In this document: in pieces, positions 30,205-40,919 of the stretch | How positions within the stretch are numbered: the first letter of the stretch is position 1 | How the letters are laid out: each line of letters opens with the position of its first letter | Source of the DNA: Pseudomonas sp. G34 | Lineage (GTDB): Bacteria; Pseudomonadota; Gammaproteobacteria; Pseudomonadales; Pseudomonadaceae | Direction: 5' to 3' | Assembly: GCF_031119625.1 (NCBI RefSeq) | Contig: NZ_JAVHZV010000006.1 | Coordinates: forward strand, 52,026-116,025 | Length of the DNA stretch: 64,000 nucleotides | Program-made: the position numbers and the translations under genes | Notes under the pieces: model-generated | Told to the model about the DNA's origin: nothing | What the model saw: only the letters and a program-made list of their open reading frames with translations | The model's database searches: none

Positions 30205-31516
30205 CCGCTACCTCGCGCTCGGCCGCCGACGTGCCGGTTTCGCCGCGATCCGCCCGGCCGCCCAGGTACCAGCCCAGCAGCCCCCAGAGCGCCGCACAGA
30301 GGGCGCCGACCAGCGCGATCAACGCCACGCCATAGCCGAGCATGTCGATCAGGCTCTTGGCCCAGCCGCTGAGCGCATCGCCGCCGCGGTAGACCACGGT
30401 GTCGATGAAGTTCTTGGCCTTGTACTTGCTCTCGGCATCCAGCGGCGCGAAGAGCATTTCCCGGCCCGGCCGCACGAAGGCGTACTCACCGATACGCCGC
30501 ACGATCATCAAGCCAGCCAGCACCACGAAGGTCGGCGCCAGGGCCAGGGCGAGAAAGCCCACGCACATCAGCATCGGCACCGCGGCCAGCAGGCTGCGTA
30601 CGCCGAGGCGCTGGGCAACGCGACCGGTGATGAACAGCTGGGCCAGCAGCGCACCGGCCTGGACCACGAAATCGATCAGTCCGAACACCCGCACCTGGGC
30701 ATCGCGATCAGGGAAGCGTTCAGCGACCAGCCGCGCCTGCTCGAAGTACAGAAAGGTGGTGACCGTGGCGAGCAGGATCACGAAGGCACAGATGCCCAGC
30801 AGATAGGACGATTTGAATACCCGCGTCATGCCGCTGAACGGATTGCCCGCCACCGGGCGCCGAGGGCTCTCCGTCAGGCTGGCTCCCGGCCGCCCGGCAC
30901 CGGCCCGTTCGCGCCAGCCCATCAGGTAATGCTTGAGCACCAGGGCCGCGGCCAGCAGCAGCGCAGCCAATAGCACCAGGCCGCTGGCGCCGATGCTGCC
31001 GACCAGCAACGCACTCAGCGCCGGGCCGAGCAGACCGCCAACGCTGGCGCCCGCGGCGATAAAGGCGAACAGCCGCTTGGCCTGGGGCGAGTCGAACACG
31101 TCGGCCATCAGGCTCCAGGCCACCGAGACCACGAACAGGTTGTAGACCGAGATCCACACGTAGAACGTCCGCGCCAGCCACAGGCTGTCGGCCATCAGGC
31201 TGAACGCCACGGCGAAACCCAGCAGGTTGACGCAGAAGAAGCCGTACACCCAGTCGATGAAGCGGATGCGCGGCACCCGCGAGTTGAGCCAGGCGAACAG
31301 TGGCACCGCCAAGAGCATCACCACGAAGGTCGCGGTGAACAGCCACTGCAGGTTTTCCACCCCGGCCTGGATGCCCATCGACTCGCGGATCGGTCGCAGC
31401 ATGAAGTAGCCGCAGAACAGGCAGAAGAACAGCGCAAAGCCGGCCAGGGCGGCGGTCAACTCGGCGGGCTGCGCATTGATGGCGCGGGCCAGGCGCTGGG
31501 GCATGCAAGCATTCAT
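30194..31516 (-). CDS. NTP/NDP exchange-type membrane carrier (MFS/AAA-family fold)
   Basis: A 440-residue protein with about twelve membrane segments. It begins with the conserved stretch FALFFCLFCGYFMLRPIRES, then ENLQWLFTATFVVMLLAVPL, and ends with a charged tail. These are features of the proteins annotated as NTP/NDP exchange transporters (related to chlamydial Npt and plastid ATP/ADP carriers). Free-living Pseudomonas copies have unproven substrates. Starts at 31516 or 31504 (MPQRLARA) are both plausible. Confidence 0.7.
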   Translation of the reverse strand: MNACMPQRLARAINAQPAELTAALAGFALFFCLFCGYFMLRPIRESMGIQAGVENLQWLFTATFVVMLLAVPLFAWLNSRVPRIRFIDWVYGFFCVNLLGFAVAFSLMADSLWLARTFYVWISVYNLFVVSVAWSLMADVFDSPQAKRLFAFIAAGASVGGLLGPALSALLVGSIGASGLVLLAALLLAAALVLKHYLMGWRERAGAGRPGASLTESPRRPVAGNPFSGMTRVFKSSYLLGICAFVILLATVTTFLYFEQARLVAERFPDRDAQVRVFGLIDFVVQAGALLAQLFITGRVAQRLGVRSLLAAVPMLMCVGFLALALAPTFVVLAGLMIVRRIGEYAFVRPGREMLFAPLDAESKYKAKNFIDTVVYRGGDALSGWAKSLIDMLGYGVALIALVGALCAALWGLLGWYLGGRADRGETGTSAAEREVAVRR

Positions 31517-31585
31517 GGTTGAAGATCCGGGCGGCGAAGCCTTGCAGTATGGCCCACGTAGCCAGGGCCGCCCGTCGACAGGCCC

Positions 31586-33511
<1,926 letters not shown>

Positions 33512-33619
33512 GAGCTGTCACTCCATTGACCGCTGAATGGCCAATAACCGTAACCTGTGTGGCAAGCGTTTCACAGCGCACAGCCGCCTGGGGGCCGCGA
33601 GAAGTGTTGCACCATAAAT

Positions 33620-33647
33620 GACAAAGCCGCCCGAAGGCGGCCTTGTC
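33620..33647 (-). terminator. Terminator hairpin after pckA
   Basis: Read leftward, GACAAGGCCGCC and GGCGGCTTTGTC pair around a TTCG tetraloop, with one G-T pair, followed by ATTTATGG. The structure begins about 15 bp after the pckA stop. The T-run is short, so efficiency is uncertain. Confidence 0.6.
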
Positions 33648-33662
33648 GAACGTGGCGCGAGC

Positions 33663-35204
33663 TTACAGCTGCGGGCCGGCGCTCTTGATGGCATCGCTGA
33701 CGTCGAACTTGGTGAAGTTGTCGATGAACAGCTTGGCCAGGCCCTTGGCGGCCTCGTCGTAGGCAGCCTTGTCAGCCCAGGTGTTGCGCGGGTTGAGCAG
33801 GTTGGTCTCGACGCCCGGAACGGCTTTCGGCACGTTCAGGTTGATGATCGGCAGGTGCTCGGTTTCGGTACCGATCAACGCGCCGCTCTGGATCGCGGCG
33901 ATCACACCACGGGTGGTGGGGATGTTGAAACGCTTGCCGACGCCGTAGCCGCCGCCAGTCCAGCCGGTGTTGACCAGGTAGACCTTGGAGCCGAAGGCCT
34001 GGATGCGCTTGATCAGCAGCTCGGCGTAAACGCCAGCCGGACGCGGGAAGAACGGTGCGCCGAAGCAGGTGGAGAAGGTCGACTTGATGCCGCTGCCCGA
34101 ACCCATTTCGGTGGAACCGACCAGGGCGGTGTAACCGGACAGGAAGTGGTAAGCCGCTTGCTCTTCGTTGAGGATCGACACCGGTGGCAGCACGCCAGTC
34201 AGGTCGCAGGTCAGGAAGATCACCGCGTTCGGCTCGCCGCCGAGGTTCTTCTCGCTGCGTTTCTCGACGAATTCCAGCGGGTAGGCGGCGCGGCTGTTCT
34301 GGGTCAGGCTGTCGTCGGTGTAATCCGGCTTGCGCTGCTCGTCGAGCACCACGTTTTCCAGCACGGTGCCGAACTTGATGGCTTTCCAGATCACCGGCTC
34401 GTTCTTCTCGGACAGGTCGATGCACTTGGCATAGCAACCGCCTTCGATGTTGAACACCACGCCAGTGCCCCAGCCGTGCTCGTCGTCACCGATCAGGTAA
34501 CGGCTTTCATCGGCGGACAGGGTGGTCTTGCCGGTGCCGGACAGGCCGAAGAACAGGGTCACGTCGCCTTCTTCGCCGATGTTGGCAGCGCAGTGCATCG
34601 GCAGCACGTCGGCGGCCGGCAGCAGGAAGTTCTGCACGCTGAACATGGCTTTCTTCATTTCACCGGCGTAACGCATGCCGGCGATCAGCACCTTCTTCTG
34701 TGCGAAGTTGATGATCACGCAGCCATCGGAGTTGGTGCCGTCACGCTCGGGCACGCACTCGAAGTTGGCAACATTGAGAACTTGCCACTCCTGCTTGCCG
34801 GACGGGTTGTACTGGGTCGGCTCGATGAACAGCTGACGGCCGAAGAGGTTCTGCCAGGCAGTGGCAGTGGTCATCTTGACGGGCAGGTAGTGAGCTTCGG
34901 CGGAGCCTACATGAACGTGGGAAACGAAGCTGTCCTGGGCATCGGAGAACGCCTGGACGCGATCCCACAGGGCATCGAACTTGTCGGCTGGAAACTTGCG
35001 GTTGATCGGGCCCCAGCCGATATCGGCCGAGGTGCTCGGCTCGTCGACGATGAAGCGGTCGACCGGAGAACGCCCGGTACGGTGGCCGGTGCGTACAACC
35101 AGAGCACCAGTGGACGCCAGTTCGCCTTCACCGCGACGAAGGGCTTCTTCGACCAGTTGGGCAGTGCTGATGTCGGTGTACACAGCGTTGTTGGCTTGCG
35201 TCAT
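33663..35204 (-). CDS. pckA: Phosphoenolpyruvate carboxykinase (ATP)
   Basis: A 513-residue cytoplasmic gluconeogenic enzyme converting oxaloacetate to PEP. The ATP-binding loop [14 protein letters not shown], the kinase-2 metal site [10 protein letters not shown] and [15 protein letters not shown] are all present. The start at 35204 ([11 protein letters not shown]) follows GGGGA; the 12 extra codons upstream are not family-like. A nine-pair hairpin (35249-35271) lies in the probable 5' UTR. hslO lies upstream on the same strand. Confidence 0.95.
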   Translation of the reverse strand: MTQANNAVYTDISTAQLVEEALRRGEGELASTGALVVRTGHRTGRSPVDRFIVDEPSTSADIGWGPINRKFPADKFDALWDRVQAFSDAQDSFVSHVHVGSAEAHYLPVKMTTATAWQNLFGRQLFIEPTQYNPSGKQEWQVLNVANFECVPERDGTNSDGCVIINFAQKKVLIAGMRYAGEMKKAMFSVQNFLLPAADVLPMHCAANIGEEGDVTLFFGLSGTGKTTLSADESRYLIGDDEHGWGTGVVFNIEGGCYAKCIDLSEKNEPVIWKAIKFGTVLENVVLDEQRKPDYTDDSLTQNSRAAYPLEFVEKRSEKNLGGEPNAVIFLTCDLTGVLPPVSILNEEQAAYHFLSGYTALVGSTEMGSGSGIKSTFSTCFGAPFFPRPAGVYAELLIKRIQAFGSKVYLVNTGWTGGGYGVGKRFNIPTTRGVIAAIQSGALIGTETEHLPIINLNVPKAVPGVETNLLNPRNTWADKAAYDEAAKGLAKLFIDNFTKFDVSDAIKSAGPQL

Positions 35205-35248
35205 GTAAGTCCCCGTCGGCCGAGTGGCCGAGTCTTCCAAACGTTTTG

Positions 35249-35271
35249 TAGCCCTGCGCGGAGCAGGGCTA
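35249..35271 (-). promoter_or_regulatory. Hairpin in the probable pckA 5' UTR
   Basis: TAGCCCTGC and GCAGGGCTA form a perfect nine-pair stem with a five-base loop, 45 bp upstream of the pckA start. On the coding strand a CATAAT -10-like sequence lies just upstream, which would place the hairpin inside the leader. It could alternatively be the hslO terminator. Confidence 0.45.
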
Positions 35272-35358
35272 CAGCTAAAAAAGTGCGCGGATTATGCCAG
35301 AAAAGCGGGCTACGGGTGCAGCCCCCAATCAGAACAGCCTGCGCGTTGCTGGCAGCCC

Positions 35359-36246
35359 TCAGTGACGGGTGTCGGAGGGCTGCTGACTGCCTCCGCCCGC
35401 GAACAGCTGAGCGATGTCGGCGGCGTCGAAGCCGTAGCGTTCGTTGCAGAATTGGCAGTCGATTTCCACGCGGCCGTCATGCTCGCTGACCAGCAGCTCG
35501 GCATCGGCCCGCCCTAAACTGACCAGCGCTTTGGCCGAGCGTTCACGCGAGCAGCTACAACGGAAGCGAATGCCACGCGGCTCGAACAGGCGAACCGTCT
35601 CCTCGTGGTACAGGCGATGCAGCACGGTTTCGTTGTCCAGGCCCAGCAACTCCTCGTTCTGCAAGGTGTTGGCCAGGGTCACCAGGTGCTCCCAGCTGGC
35701 CGCGCGCTCTTCATCATCGGGCAGGCGATCGGCCGGCAGTTGCTGGAGCAGGAAGCCGCGGGCGCGCAGGCCGTCGGCGCACAGCCAGAAGCGCGTGGCC
35801 AGCTGTTCGGAGGTAGCGAAGTAGTTGCTCAGGCAATCGGCCAGGGTGTCGCCGTCCAGCGACACGATGCCTTGATAGCGCTGCCCCTGGGTGGGGTCGA
35901 CGGTCATCGCCAGCACGCCTTCGGGCATCAACTGCGGCAATCCGTCGCCCTCGGCGATACGCTCGGCCTGGTAACGGGCGATGCCACGCACGTCGCCTTC
36001 GCTGGAGCATTCCACCATCAGCAGCGGTACCGGGCCCTCGGAGCGCACCTGCAGCACCAGCAGGCCGTCGAACTTCAGGGTGCCGACCAGCAGGGAAGCG
36101 GCGGCCAGCAGCTCACCGAGCAGTTGCGCCACCGGGCGTGGGTAGTCGTGCTTGGCCAGCACCTGTTGATAGCTGCCGGACAGCCCGACCAGTTCACCGC
36201 GCACATCGGTGTCATCGAAAATAAAGCGTTGGGTGAAGTCGGACAT
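35359..36246 (-). CDS. hslO: Redox-regulated chaperone Hsp33
   Basis: A 295-residue holdase chaperone activated by oxidation. The C-terminal zinc-binding switch with four cysteines ([10 protein letters not shown] and [10 protein letters not shown]) is intact. The N-terminal domain begins [21 protein letters not shown] chose 36246 because this is the usual N-terminus; the upstream in-frame stretch is low-quality. Paired here with hslR nearby, as in Pseudomonas. Confidence 0.95.
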   Translation of the reverse strand: MSDFTQRFIFDDTDVRGELVGLSGSYQQVLAKHDYPRPVAQLLGELLAAASLLVGTLKFDGLLVLQVRSEGPVPLLMVECSSEGDVRGIARYQAERIAEGDGLPQLMPEGVLAMTVDPTQGQRYQGIVSLDGDTLADCLSNYFATSEQLATRFWLCADGLRARGFLLQQLPADRLPDDEERAASWEHLVTLANTLQNEELLGLDNETVLHRLYHEETVRLFEPRGIRFRCSCSRERSAKALVSLGRADAELLVSEHDGRVEIDCQFCNERYGFDAADIAQLFAGGGSQQPSDTRH

Positions 36247-36458
36247 AACGGGTCGCCTGCTGATGGATGCAAGACAGGCCAGGGGCGCGCCCACTGGACT
36301 GGGGGCCGGCAATTTTAGGCGCAAACGCGACGCCGACCAAGCCGCACGCGAAGAACGGCAGGCGTACAGCAGCTGAACCCGGGCTGAACGAAGCCGCGAT
36401 AGCGCCCAGCGAGGCAGCACAGCTGCCTAGAATCGGCGGTTTTCTTCGAGCCGCCGTC

Positions 36459-37250
36459 ATGTATCTCGCTCTCAATACCCAATGGCGCCCACGCGCCCTT
36501 TTGCTCAGCCACCTGCTTATCGGCCTGCTGTTCGCCAGCTGGCTGTGGCCGGTCACTCGCGTGTACTGGAATCAGTTCGACGTCTGGCTGTTCCATCTGC
36601 TCAACGACCCCGTGCATGCCGCCGGCCTGTGGGCGCATATCTGGGCCATCGGCAGCATGCGCCCGGTGGATGCCGGCGTCGGCGTGGTGATGCTGGCGAT
36701 CCTGCTGCGCGCCGGGCTGATCTTCCCGGCCAACCAGGTGCGCACCGGGCTGTATGCGTTTCTGGTCGCGCTGACCGTCATGCTGCTGATGCGTGTGGGC
36801 TTTTCCGACCTGGTCGAGTACATGGGCTGGCAACATGCGAGCCCATCGCTGCAGATTGCAGGCAGCGCGCGGCTGACCGAGATGTTCCCGGCCTGGGAAG
36901 AACGTTGGGACCTCAAGGACAGCGCCAGCCGCAGCTTCCCGGGCGACCACGCCTCGGTGCTGATGATCTGGGCGATGTTCTGCAGCTTCTTCGTCAGCGG
37001 CTGGCGCCGCCTACTGGTATGGGGCGTGGCGATGCTCGGCATGCTGCCGCGCCTGGTCGCCGGCGCCCACTGGGGTGCGGACGCCTTTGTCGGCGGCGTA
37101 CTGCTCAGTGTGCTGGGCATCGCCTGGAGCTGCTACACCCCGCTGGCCTACCGCGCCAGCGCTGCCATCGAGCGCGCCACGGCGCCCTTGATGCGCCCCC
37201 TGGCGCGGCTGCCGGTGATCGGCGCCTTCGCGGTGGTCAACGGGCGCTGA
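36459..37250 (+). CDS. PAP2-family membrane phosphatase
   Basis: A 263-residue protein with about six membrane segments and the phosphatase motifs RSFPGDHA and RLVAGAHWGADAFVGG, which hold the catalytic histidines. A C-terminal tail follows. Family members dephosphorylate undecaprenyl diphosphate or modify lipid A (LpxT-like). The substrate here is not determined. It sits between hslO and hslR as PA5194 does. The start at 36459 (MYLALNTQWRPR) fits the first membrane segment. Confidence 0.8.
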   Translation: MYLALNTQWRPRALLLSHLLIGLLFASWLWPVTRVYWNQFDVWLFHLLNDPVHAAGLWAHIWAIGSMRPVDAGVGVVMLAILLRAGLIFPANQVRTGLYAFLVALTVMLLMRVGFSDLVEYMGWQHASPSLQIAGSARLTEMFPAWEERWDLKDSASRSFPGDHASVLMIWAMFCSFFVSGWRRLLVWGVAMLGMLPRLVAGAHWGADAFVGGVLLSVLGIAWSCYTPLAYRASAAIERATAPLMRPLARLPVIGAFAVVNGR

Positions 37251-37281
37251 CGGCCACCGCCTGCCTGCATGGCGGGCAGCC

Positions 37282-37692
37282 CTACTCCACCCAGTCCCCG
37301 GAGCCGCCGCGCAGGTAGAACAGCTGCCGGCGCTGCTTCTTGCTCGGCCGACCGTCGGTCTGCACCCCCAGGGCACCAGCCTTGCGCTGCTCGGCAGCCT
37401 TTTCCCGGCGCACGATGCTCTCGCCGGTTTCGGCATACAGCGTCTGCGCCTCGGGTGCGCCGCGGCGCACCACCGACAGCGCCTGCACCACCACGGTTCG
37501 CTCCTCGAAACCGGTGCGAATCACGTACTCGTCACCGACCTTGGGCTCCTTGCCCGGCTTGCAGCGCTCGCCACGGCAATGCACCTTGCCGCCTTCGATC
37601 GCCGCCTTGGCCAACGCCCGGGTTTTGTAGAAGCGCGCGGCCCACAGCCACTTGTCTAACCTTACCTTGTCATCGGCATCCTGCTTTGCCAC
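37282..37692 (-). CDS. hslR: S4-domain ribosome-associated heat-shock protein Hsp15
   Basis: A 136-residue protein. The S4 RNA-binding domain (KVRLDKWLWAARFYKTRALA, then AIEGGKVHCRGERCKPG) is followed by a basic tail ending in PSKKQRRQLFYLRG. Hsp15 binds 50S subunits carrying nascent chains after heat shock. I chose the GTG at 37692, five bases after GAGG, giving a length close to E. coli Hsp15 (133 residues). The ATG at 37719 is an alternative. Confidence 0.85.
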   Translation of the reverse strand: MAKQDADDKVRLDKWLWAARFYKTRALAKAAIEGGKVHCRGERCKPGKEPKVGDEYVIRTGFEERTVVVQALSVVRRGAPEAQTLYAETGESIVRREKAAEQRKAGALGVQTDGRPSKKQRRQLFYLRGGSGDWVE

Positions 37693-37786
37693 CCTTACCT
37701 CGCTAACCTCACAATTCATTGTCACTCCAGCCTGTGCGCATTGTCCGATGCATGCAAGCTTGAGCAATCCTCATTCTGGAGCAGCG

Positions 37787-38578
37787 GTGACCCACTTTCC
37801 CAGCGATCTTATCCACCCTGAAAAATGTCAGGGCTGCCAGGGCAGCACGGAGCTGGATTTCGCCTTCCATTTCGCCTTCCAGCCGATCATCGACGTGCGC
37901 AGCCGCCAGGTGTTCGCCCACGAGGCGCTGGTACGTGGCCCGGCAGGCGAAGGTGCGCTTTCGGTGCTTGAGCGCATCACCGACGACAACCGCTACCGCT
38001 TCGACCAGCGCTGCCGCACCCAGGCGATTGCCGAAGCCAAGCAGCTGGGCATGGCCAGCTACCTGTCGATCAACTTCCTGCCCAATGCCGTGTATCGCCC
38101 CGAGCTGTGCATCCGCAGCACCCTGGAAGCGGCGCGCCAGCACGATTTTCCGCTCGACCGGCTGATCTTCGAGACCCTGGAAAGCGACCACATGGCCGAC
38201 AGCAAACACCTGACCAACATCCTGCGCCAATACCAGGAGTTCGGCTTCAAGACCGCCATCGACGACTTCGGCGCCGGCCACTCGGGCCTCACCCTGCTGG
38301 CCGACTTTCAGCCTGACCTGATCAAGCTGGACATGGCACTGATTCGCGATGTCGACAAGGACAAGGCGCGCCAGGCCATCGCGCGCGGCATCCTGTCTAT
38401 CTGTAACGATCTGGGTGTAACGGTGATCGCCGAAGGGATCGAAACGCCGGGCGAGCGGGACTTCCTCGCCTCCATCGGCATCGACCTGATGCAGGGTTAC
38501 CTGTTCGCCAAGCCGCAATTCCGAGGTTTGCCGGAGATCGCCGACGCGGCGTGGACGCCTGCAGCGACCACGCATTGA
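37787..38578 (+). CDS. rimA: EAL-domain c-di-GMP phosphodiesterase RimA
   Basis: About 263 residues, essentially a lone EAL domain. Catalytic motifs are intact: EALVRG, INFLPNAV, ETLES, IDDFGAGHSG, KLDMALIRD, EGIETPGE and QGYLFAKP. A CQGCQG pair precedes the domain. In P. fluorescens, RimA with RimB controls RimK, linking c-di-GMP to ribosomal protein S6 glutamation. The GTG at 37787 follows GGAG; an ATG at 37748 is possible. Followed by rimB and rimK. Confidence 0.85.
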   Translation: MTHFPSDLIHPEKCQGCQGSTELDFAFHFAFQPIIDVRSRQVFAHEALVRGPAGEGALSVLERITDDNRYRFDQRCRTQAIAEAKQLGMASYLSINFLPNAVYRPELCIRSTLEAARQHDFPLDRLIFETLESDHMADSKHLTNILRQYQEFGFKTAIDDFGAGHSGLTLLADFQPDLIKLDMALIRDVDKDKARQAIARGILSICNDLGVTVIAEGIETPGERDFLASIGIDLMQGYLFAKPQFRGLPEIADAAWTPAATTH

Positions 38579-38652
38579 CGAACGTGCAGCGCGGCGGATT
38601 TTCAGTACCATGCGCGGCAGATGCGCGACCTAAGTAGATACGGACAGCTTTC

Positions 38653-39120
38653 TTGAAGACATTCGACCACCTCAACGTGATCGGCCTGCGCGAGTGGGTG
38701 AACCTGCCCGAACTCGGCATCGTCGGCCTGCGCGCCAAGATCGATACCGGCGCCAGCACTTCGAGCCTGCACGCCAGTGACATCCAGCCGTTCGAGCGCG
38801 ACGGCGAGCGCTGGGTGCGCTTTACCGCCTATATCGGCACCCAGGTGCAGCGCCGCCATCGCTGCGAAGCGCGCCTGGTTGCCCTGAAGATCATCAAGAG
38901 CTCCAATGGCCAGGCCCAGAGTCGCTACGTGATCCGCACCAGCCTGATGCTGGGCGACTTGCAGTGGCCGGTGGAATTCACCCTGGCCAGCCGCAAGGCC
39001 ATGCGCTATCGCATGCTGCTCGGCTCCAAAGCGCTGATCGACGGCCACCTGGTGGTCAACCCGGCGCTCACCTACGTACAAGACAAACCCGTACTTCCCG
39101 ACCCGACCGGTGCCCAATGA
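38653..39120 (+). CDS. rimB: RimB: retropepsin-like protease of the rimABK operon
   Basis: A 155-residue protein with the aspartic-protease motif [14 protein letters not shown] and a matching C-terminal [16 protein letters not shown]. It is annotated in related genomes as an ATP-dependent zinc protease or RimK/LysX-associated protease. The frame opens with TTG at 38653 and no ATG upstream is in frame, so a TTG start is likely. Its stop overlaps the rimK start (ATGA). Confidence 0.85.
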   Translation: MKTFDHLNVIGLREWVNLPELGIVGLRAKIDTGASTSSLHASDIQPFERDGERWVRFTAYIGTQVQRRHRCEARLVALKIIKSSNGQAQSRYVIRTSLMLGDLQWPVEFTLASRKAMRYRMLLGSKALIDGHLVVNPALTYVQDKPVLPDPTGAQ

Positions 39121-40022
39121 AAATCGCTGTGCTGTCGCGCAATCCGCGCCTGTATTCCACGCGTCGCCTGGTCGAGGCCGGGCAACAGCGCGGCCATGAA
39201 ATGGTGGTGATCGACACCCTGCGCGCCTACATGAACATCGCCAGCCACAAGCCGCAGATCCATTACCGCGGCAAGCCGCTGGAAGGCTTCGACGCGGTGA
39301 TCCCGCGCATCGGCGCCTCGGTGACCTTCTATGGCTGCGCGGTGCTGCGCCAGTTCGAGATGATGGGCGTGGTGCCGCTCAACGAGTCGGTGGCCATCGC
39401 CCGCTCGCGGGACAAGCTGCGCTCGCTGCAGCTGCTGTCGCGGCGCGGCGTCGGCCTGCCGGTGACCGGTTTCGCCCACTCGCCGGACGACATTCCCGAC
39501 CTGATCCACATGGTCAACGGCGCGCCGCTGGTGATCAAGGTGCTCGAAGGCACCCAGGGCATCGGCGTGGTGCTGTGTGAAACCGAAAAGGCCGCCGAGT
39601 CGGTGATCGAGGCCTTCATGGGCCTCAAGCAGAACATCATGGTGCAGGAATACATCAAGGAAGCCGGCGGCGCCGACATCCGCTGCTTCGTGGTCGGCGA
39701 CAAGGTCATCGCGGCGATGAAGCGCCAGGCCAAGCCGGGCGAATTCCGCTCCAACCTGCACCGCGGCGGCACCGCCAGCCTGATCAAGATCACCCCGGAA
39801 GAACGCATGACCGCCATTCGTGCCGCCAAGGTCATGGGCCTGTCGGTGGCCGGTGTCGACATCCTGCGTTCCAACCATGGGCCGCTGGTGATGGAAGTGA
39901 ACTCCTCGCCGGGCCTGGAAGGCATCGAAGTGACCACCGGCAAGGACGTCGCCGGGATGATCATCCAGTTCCTGGAAAAGAACGGCGGCCCCAACCTGAC
40001 CCGTACCAAGGGCAAAGGATGA
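39117..40022 (+). CDS. rimK: Ribosomal protein S6 glutamate ligase RimK
   Basis: A 301-residue ATP-grasp ligase that adds glutamate residues to the C-terminus of S6. It begins [23 protein letters not shown]-grasp motifs [34 protein letters not shown] and [14 protein letters not shown] are all present. It overlaps rimB and the next gene by four bases on each side, so this is a tightly coupled operon. Confidence 0.95.
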   Translation: MKIAVLSRNPRLYSTRRLVEAGQQRGHEMVVIDTLRAYMNIASHKPQIHYRGKPLEGFDAVIPRIGASVTFYGCAVLRQFEMMGVVPLNESVAIARSRDKLRSLQLLSRRGVGLPVTGFAHSPDDIPDLIHMVNGAPLVIKVLEGTQGIGVVLCETEKAAESVIEAFMGLKQNIMVQEYIKEAGGADIRCFVVGDKVIAAMKRQAKPGEFRSNLHRGGTASLIKITPEERMTAIRAAKVMGLSVAGVDILRSNHGPLVMEVNSSPGLEGIEVTTGKDVAGMIIQFLEKNGGPNLTRTKGKG

Positions 40023-40915
40023 GTGCGCCATTTGCAGGCCGCCTGGCCCTGATCGCCCCCGCCTCGGCGATTGCCGATGACGTGTTCGACGCGACCTTGG
40101 CGCAGCTCGAGGTGCAGGGCATCGACTACCACCTGGGCCGCAACGTGCGGGCTCGCCATCGTTACCTGGCCGGTACGCCGGCGCAGCGTCTGGATGACCT
40201 GCACGAAGCCTTCAGCCTGCCGGATATCGATGCCGTCTGGTGCCTGCGCGGCGGCTATGGCTGCGCACAATTGTTGCCCGGCATCGACTGGGCACTGCTG
40301 CGCAACGCCAGCCCGCGCCCGCTAATCGGCTACTCGGACCTGTCGATCCTGCTCGATGCCTTCGCCCGCCATGAGCTGCCCGGCATCCACGGCCCGGTCG
40401 CCACCGCCCTTGGCCTGCAGGCGTTGGCCGCACCGGCCGGGCAGCGTGAACGGCTGGCGTCGATGCGCTCGCTGTGGGATCTGCTGCAGGGCAGCAGCCA
40501 TTCATTGCCGGTACGCCACCTCAGCGGCCCGCAGTCCACCATCGAGGGGCCGCTGGTTGGCGGCAACCTCACGGCGCTGGCCAGCGGCTGCGGCACGGTC
40601 GCCGGTATGCAGTTGCCGGATAACGCAATTCTGATCCTCGAAGACGTCGGCGAGCCTTACTACCGCCTGGAGCGCAGCTTCTGGCAACTGTTGGAAAGCT
40701 TCGCCGAACGCCGCCCGGCGGCGGTGTGCCTGGGCAGCTTCACCGACTGCCCGCGGCGCGGCGTGCAGCACAGCATCGAGGAGATCATCGGCGAGTACCT
40801 GGCGCCGTTCGATATCCCGCTGTACGGCGAACTGCCCAGCGGCCACGGCGACGCCAACTTCGCCTGGCCTTATGGCCGCAATGCCACGCTCGAGGGCAGC
40901 ACGCTGAGCTGGTGA
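40019..40915 (+). CDS. ldcA: LD-carboxypeptidase (S66 family)
   Basis: A 298-residue enzyme that trims the terminal D-alanine from tetrapeptide stems during peptidoglycan recycling. The nucleophile serine is in [10 protein letters not shown], the catalytic glutamate region in [12 protein letters not shown] and the histidine in [10 protein letters not shown]. The start overlaps the rimK stop (ATGA), placing a cell-wall enzyme in the rim operon, as in other Pseudomonas. Confidence 0.92.
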   Translation: MSAPFAGRLALIAPASAIADDVFDATLAQLEVQGIDYHLGRNVRARHRYLAGTPAQRLDDLHEAFSLPDIDAVWCLRGGYGCAQLLPGIDWALLRNASPRPLIGYSDLSILLDAFARHELPGIHGPVATALGLQALAAPAGQRERLASMRSLWDLLQGSSHSLPVRHLSGPQSTIEGPLVGGNLTALASGCGTVAGMQLPDNAILILEDVGEPYYRLERSFWQLLESFAERRPAAVCLGSFTDCPRRGVQHSIEEIIGEYLAPFDIPLYGELPSGHGDANFAWPYGRNATLEGSTLSW

Positions 40916-40919
40916 CGCC

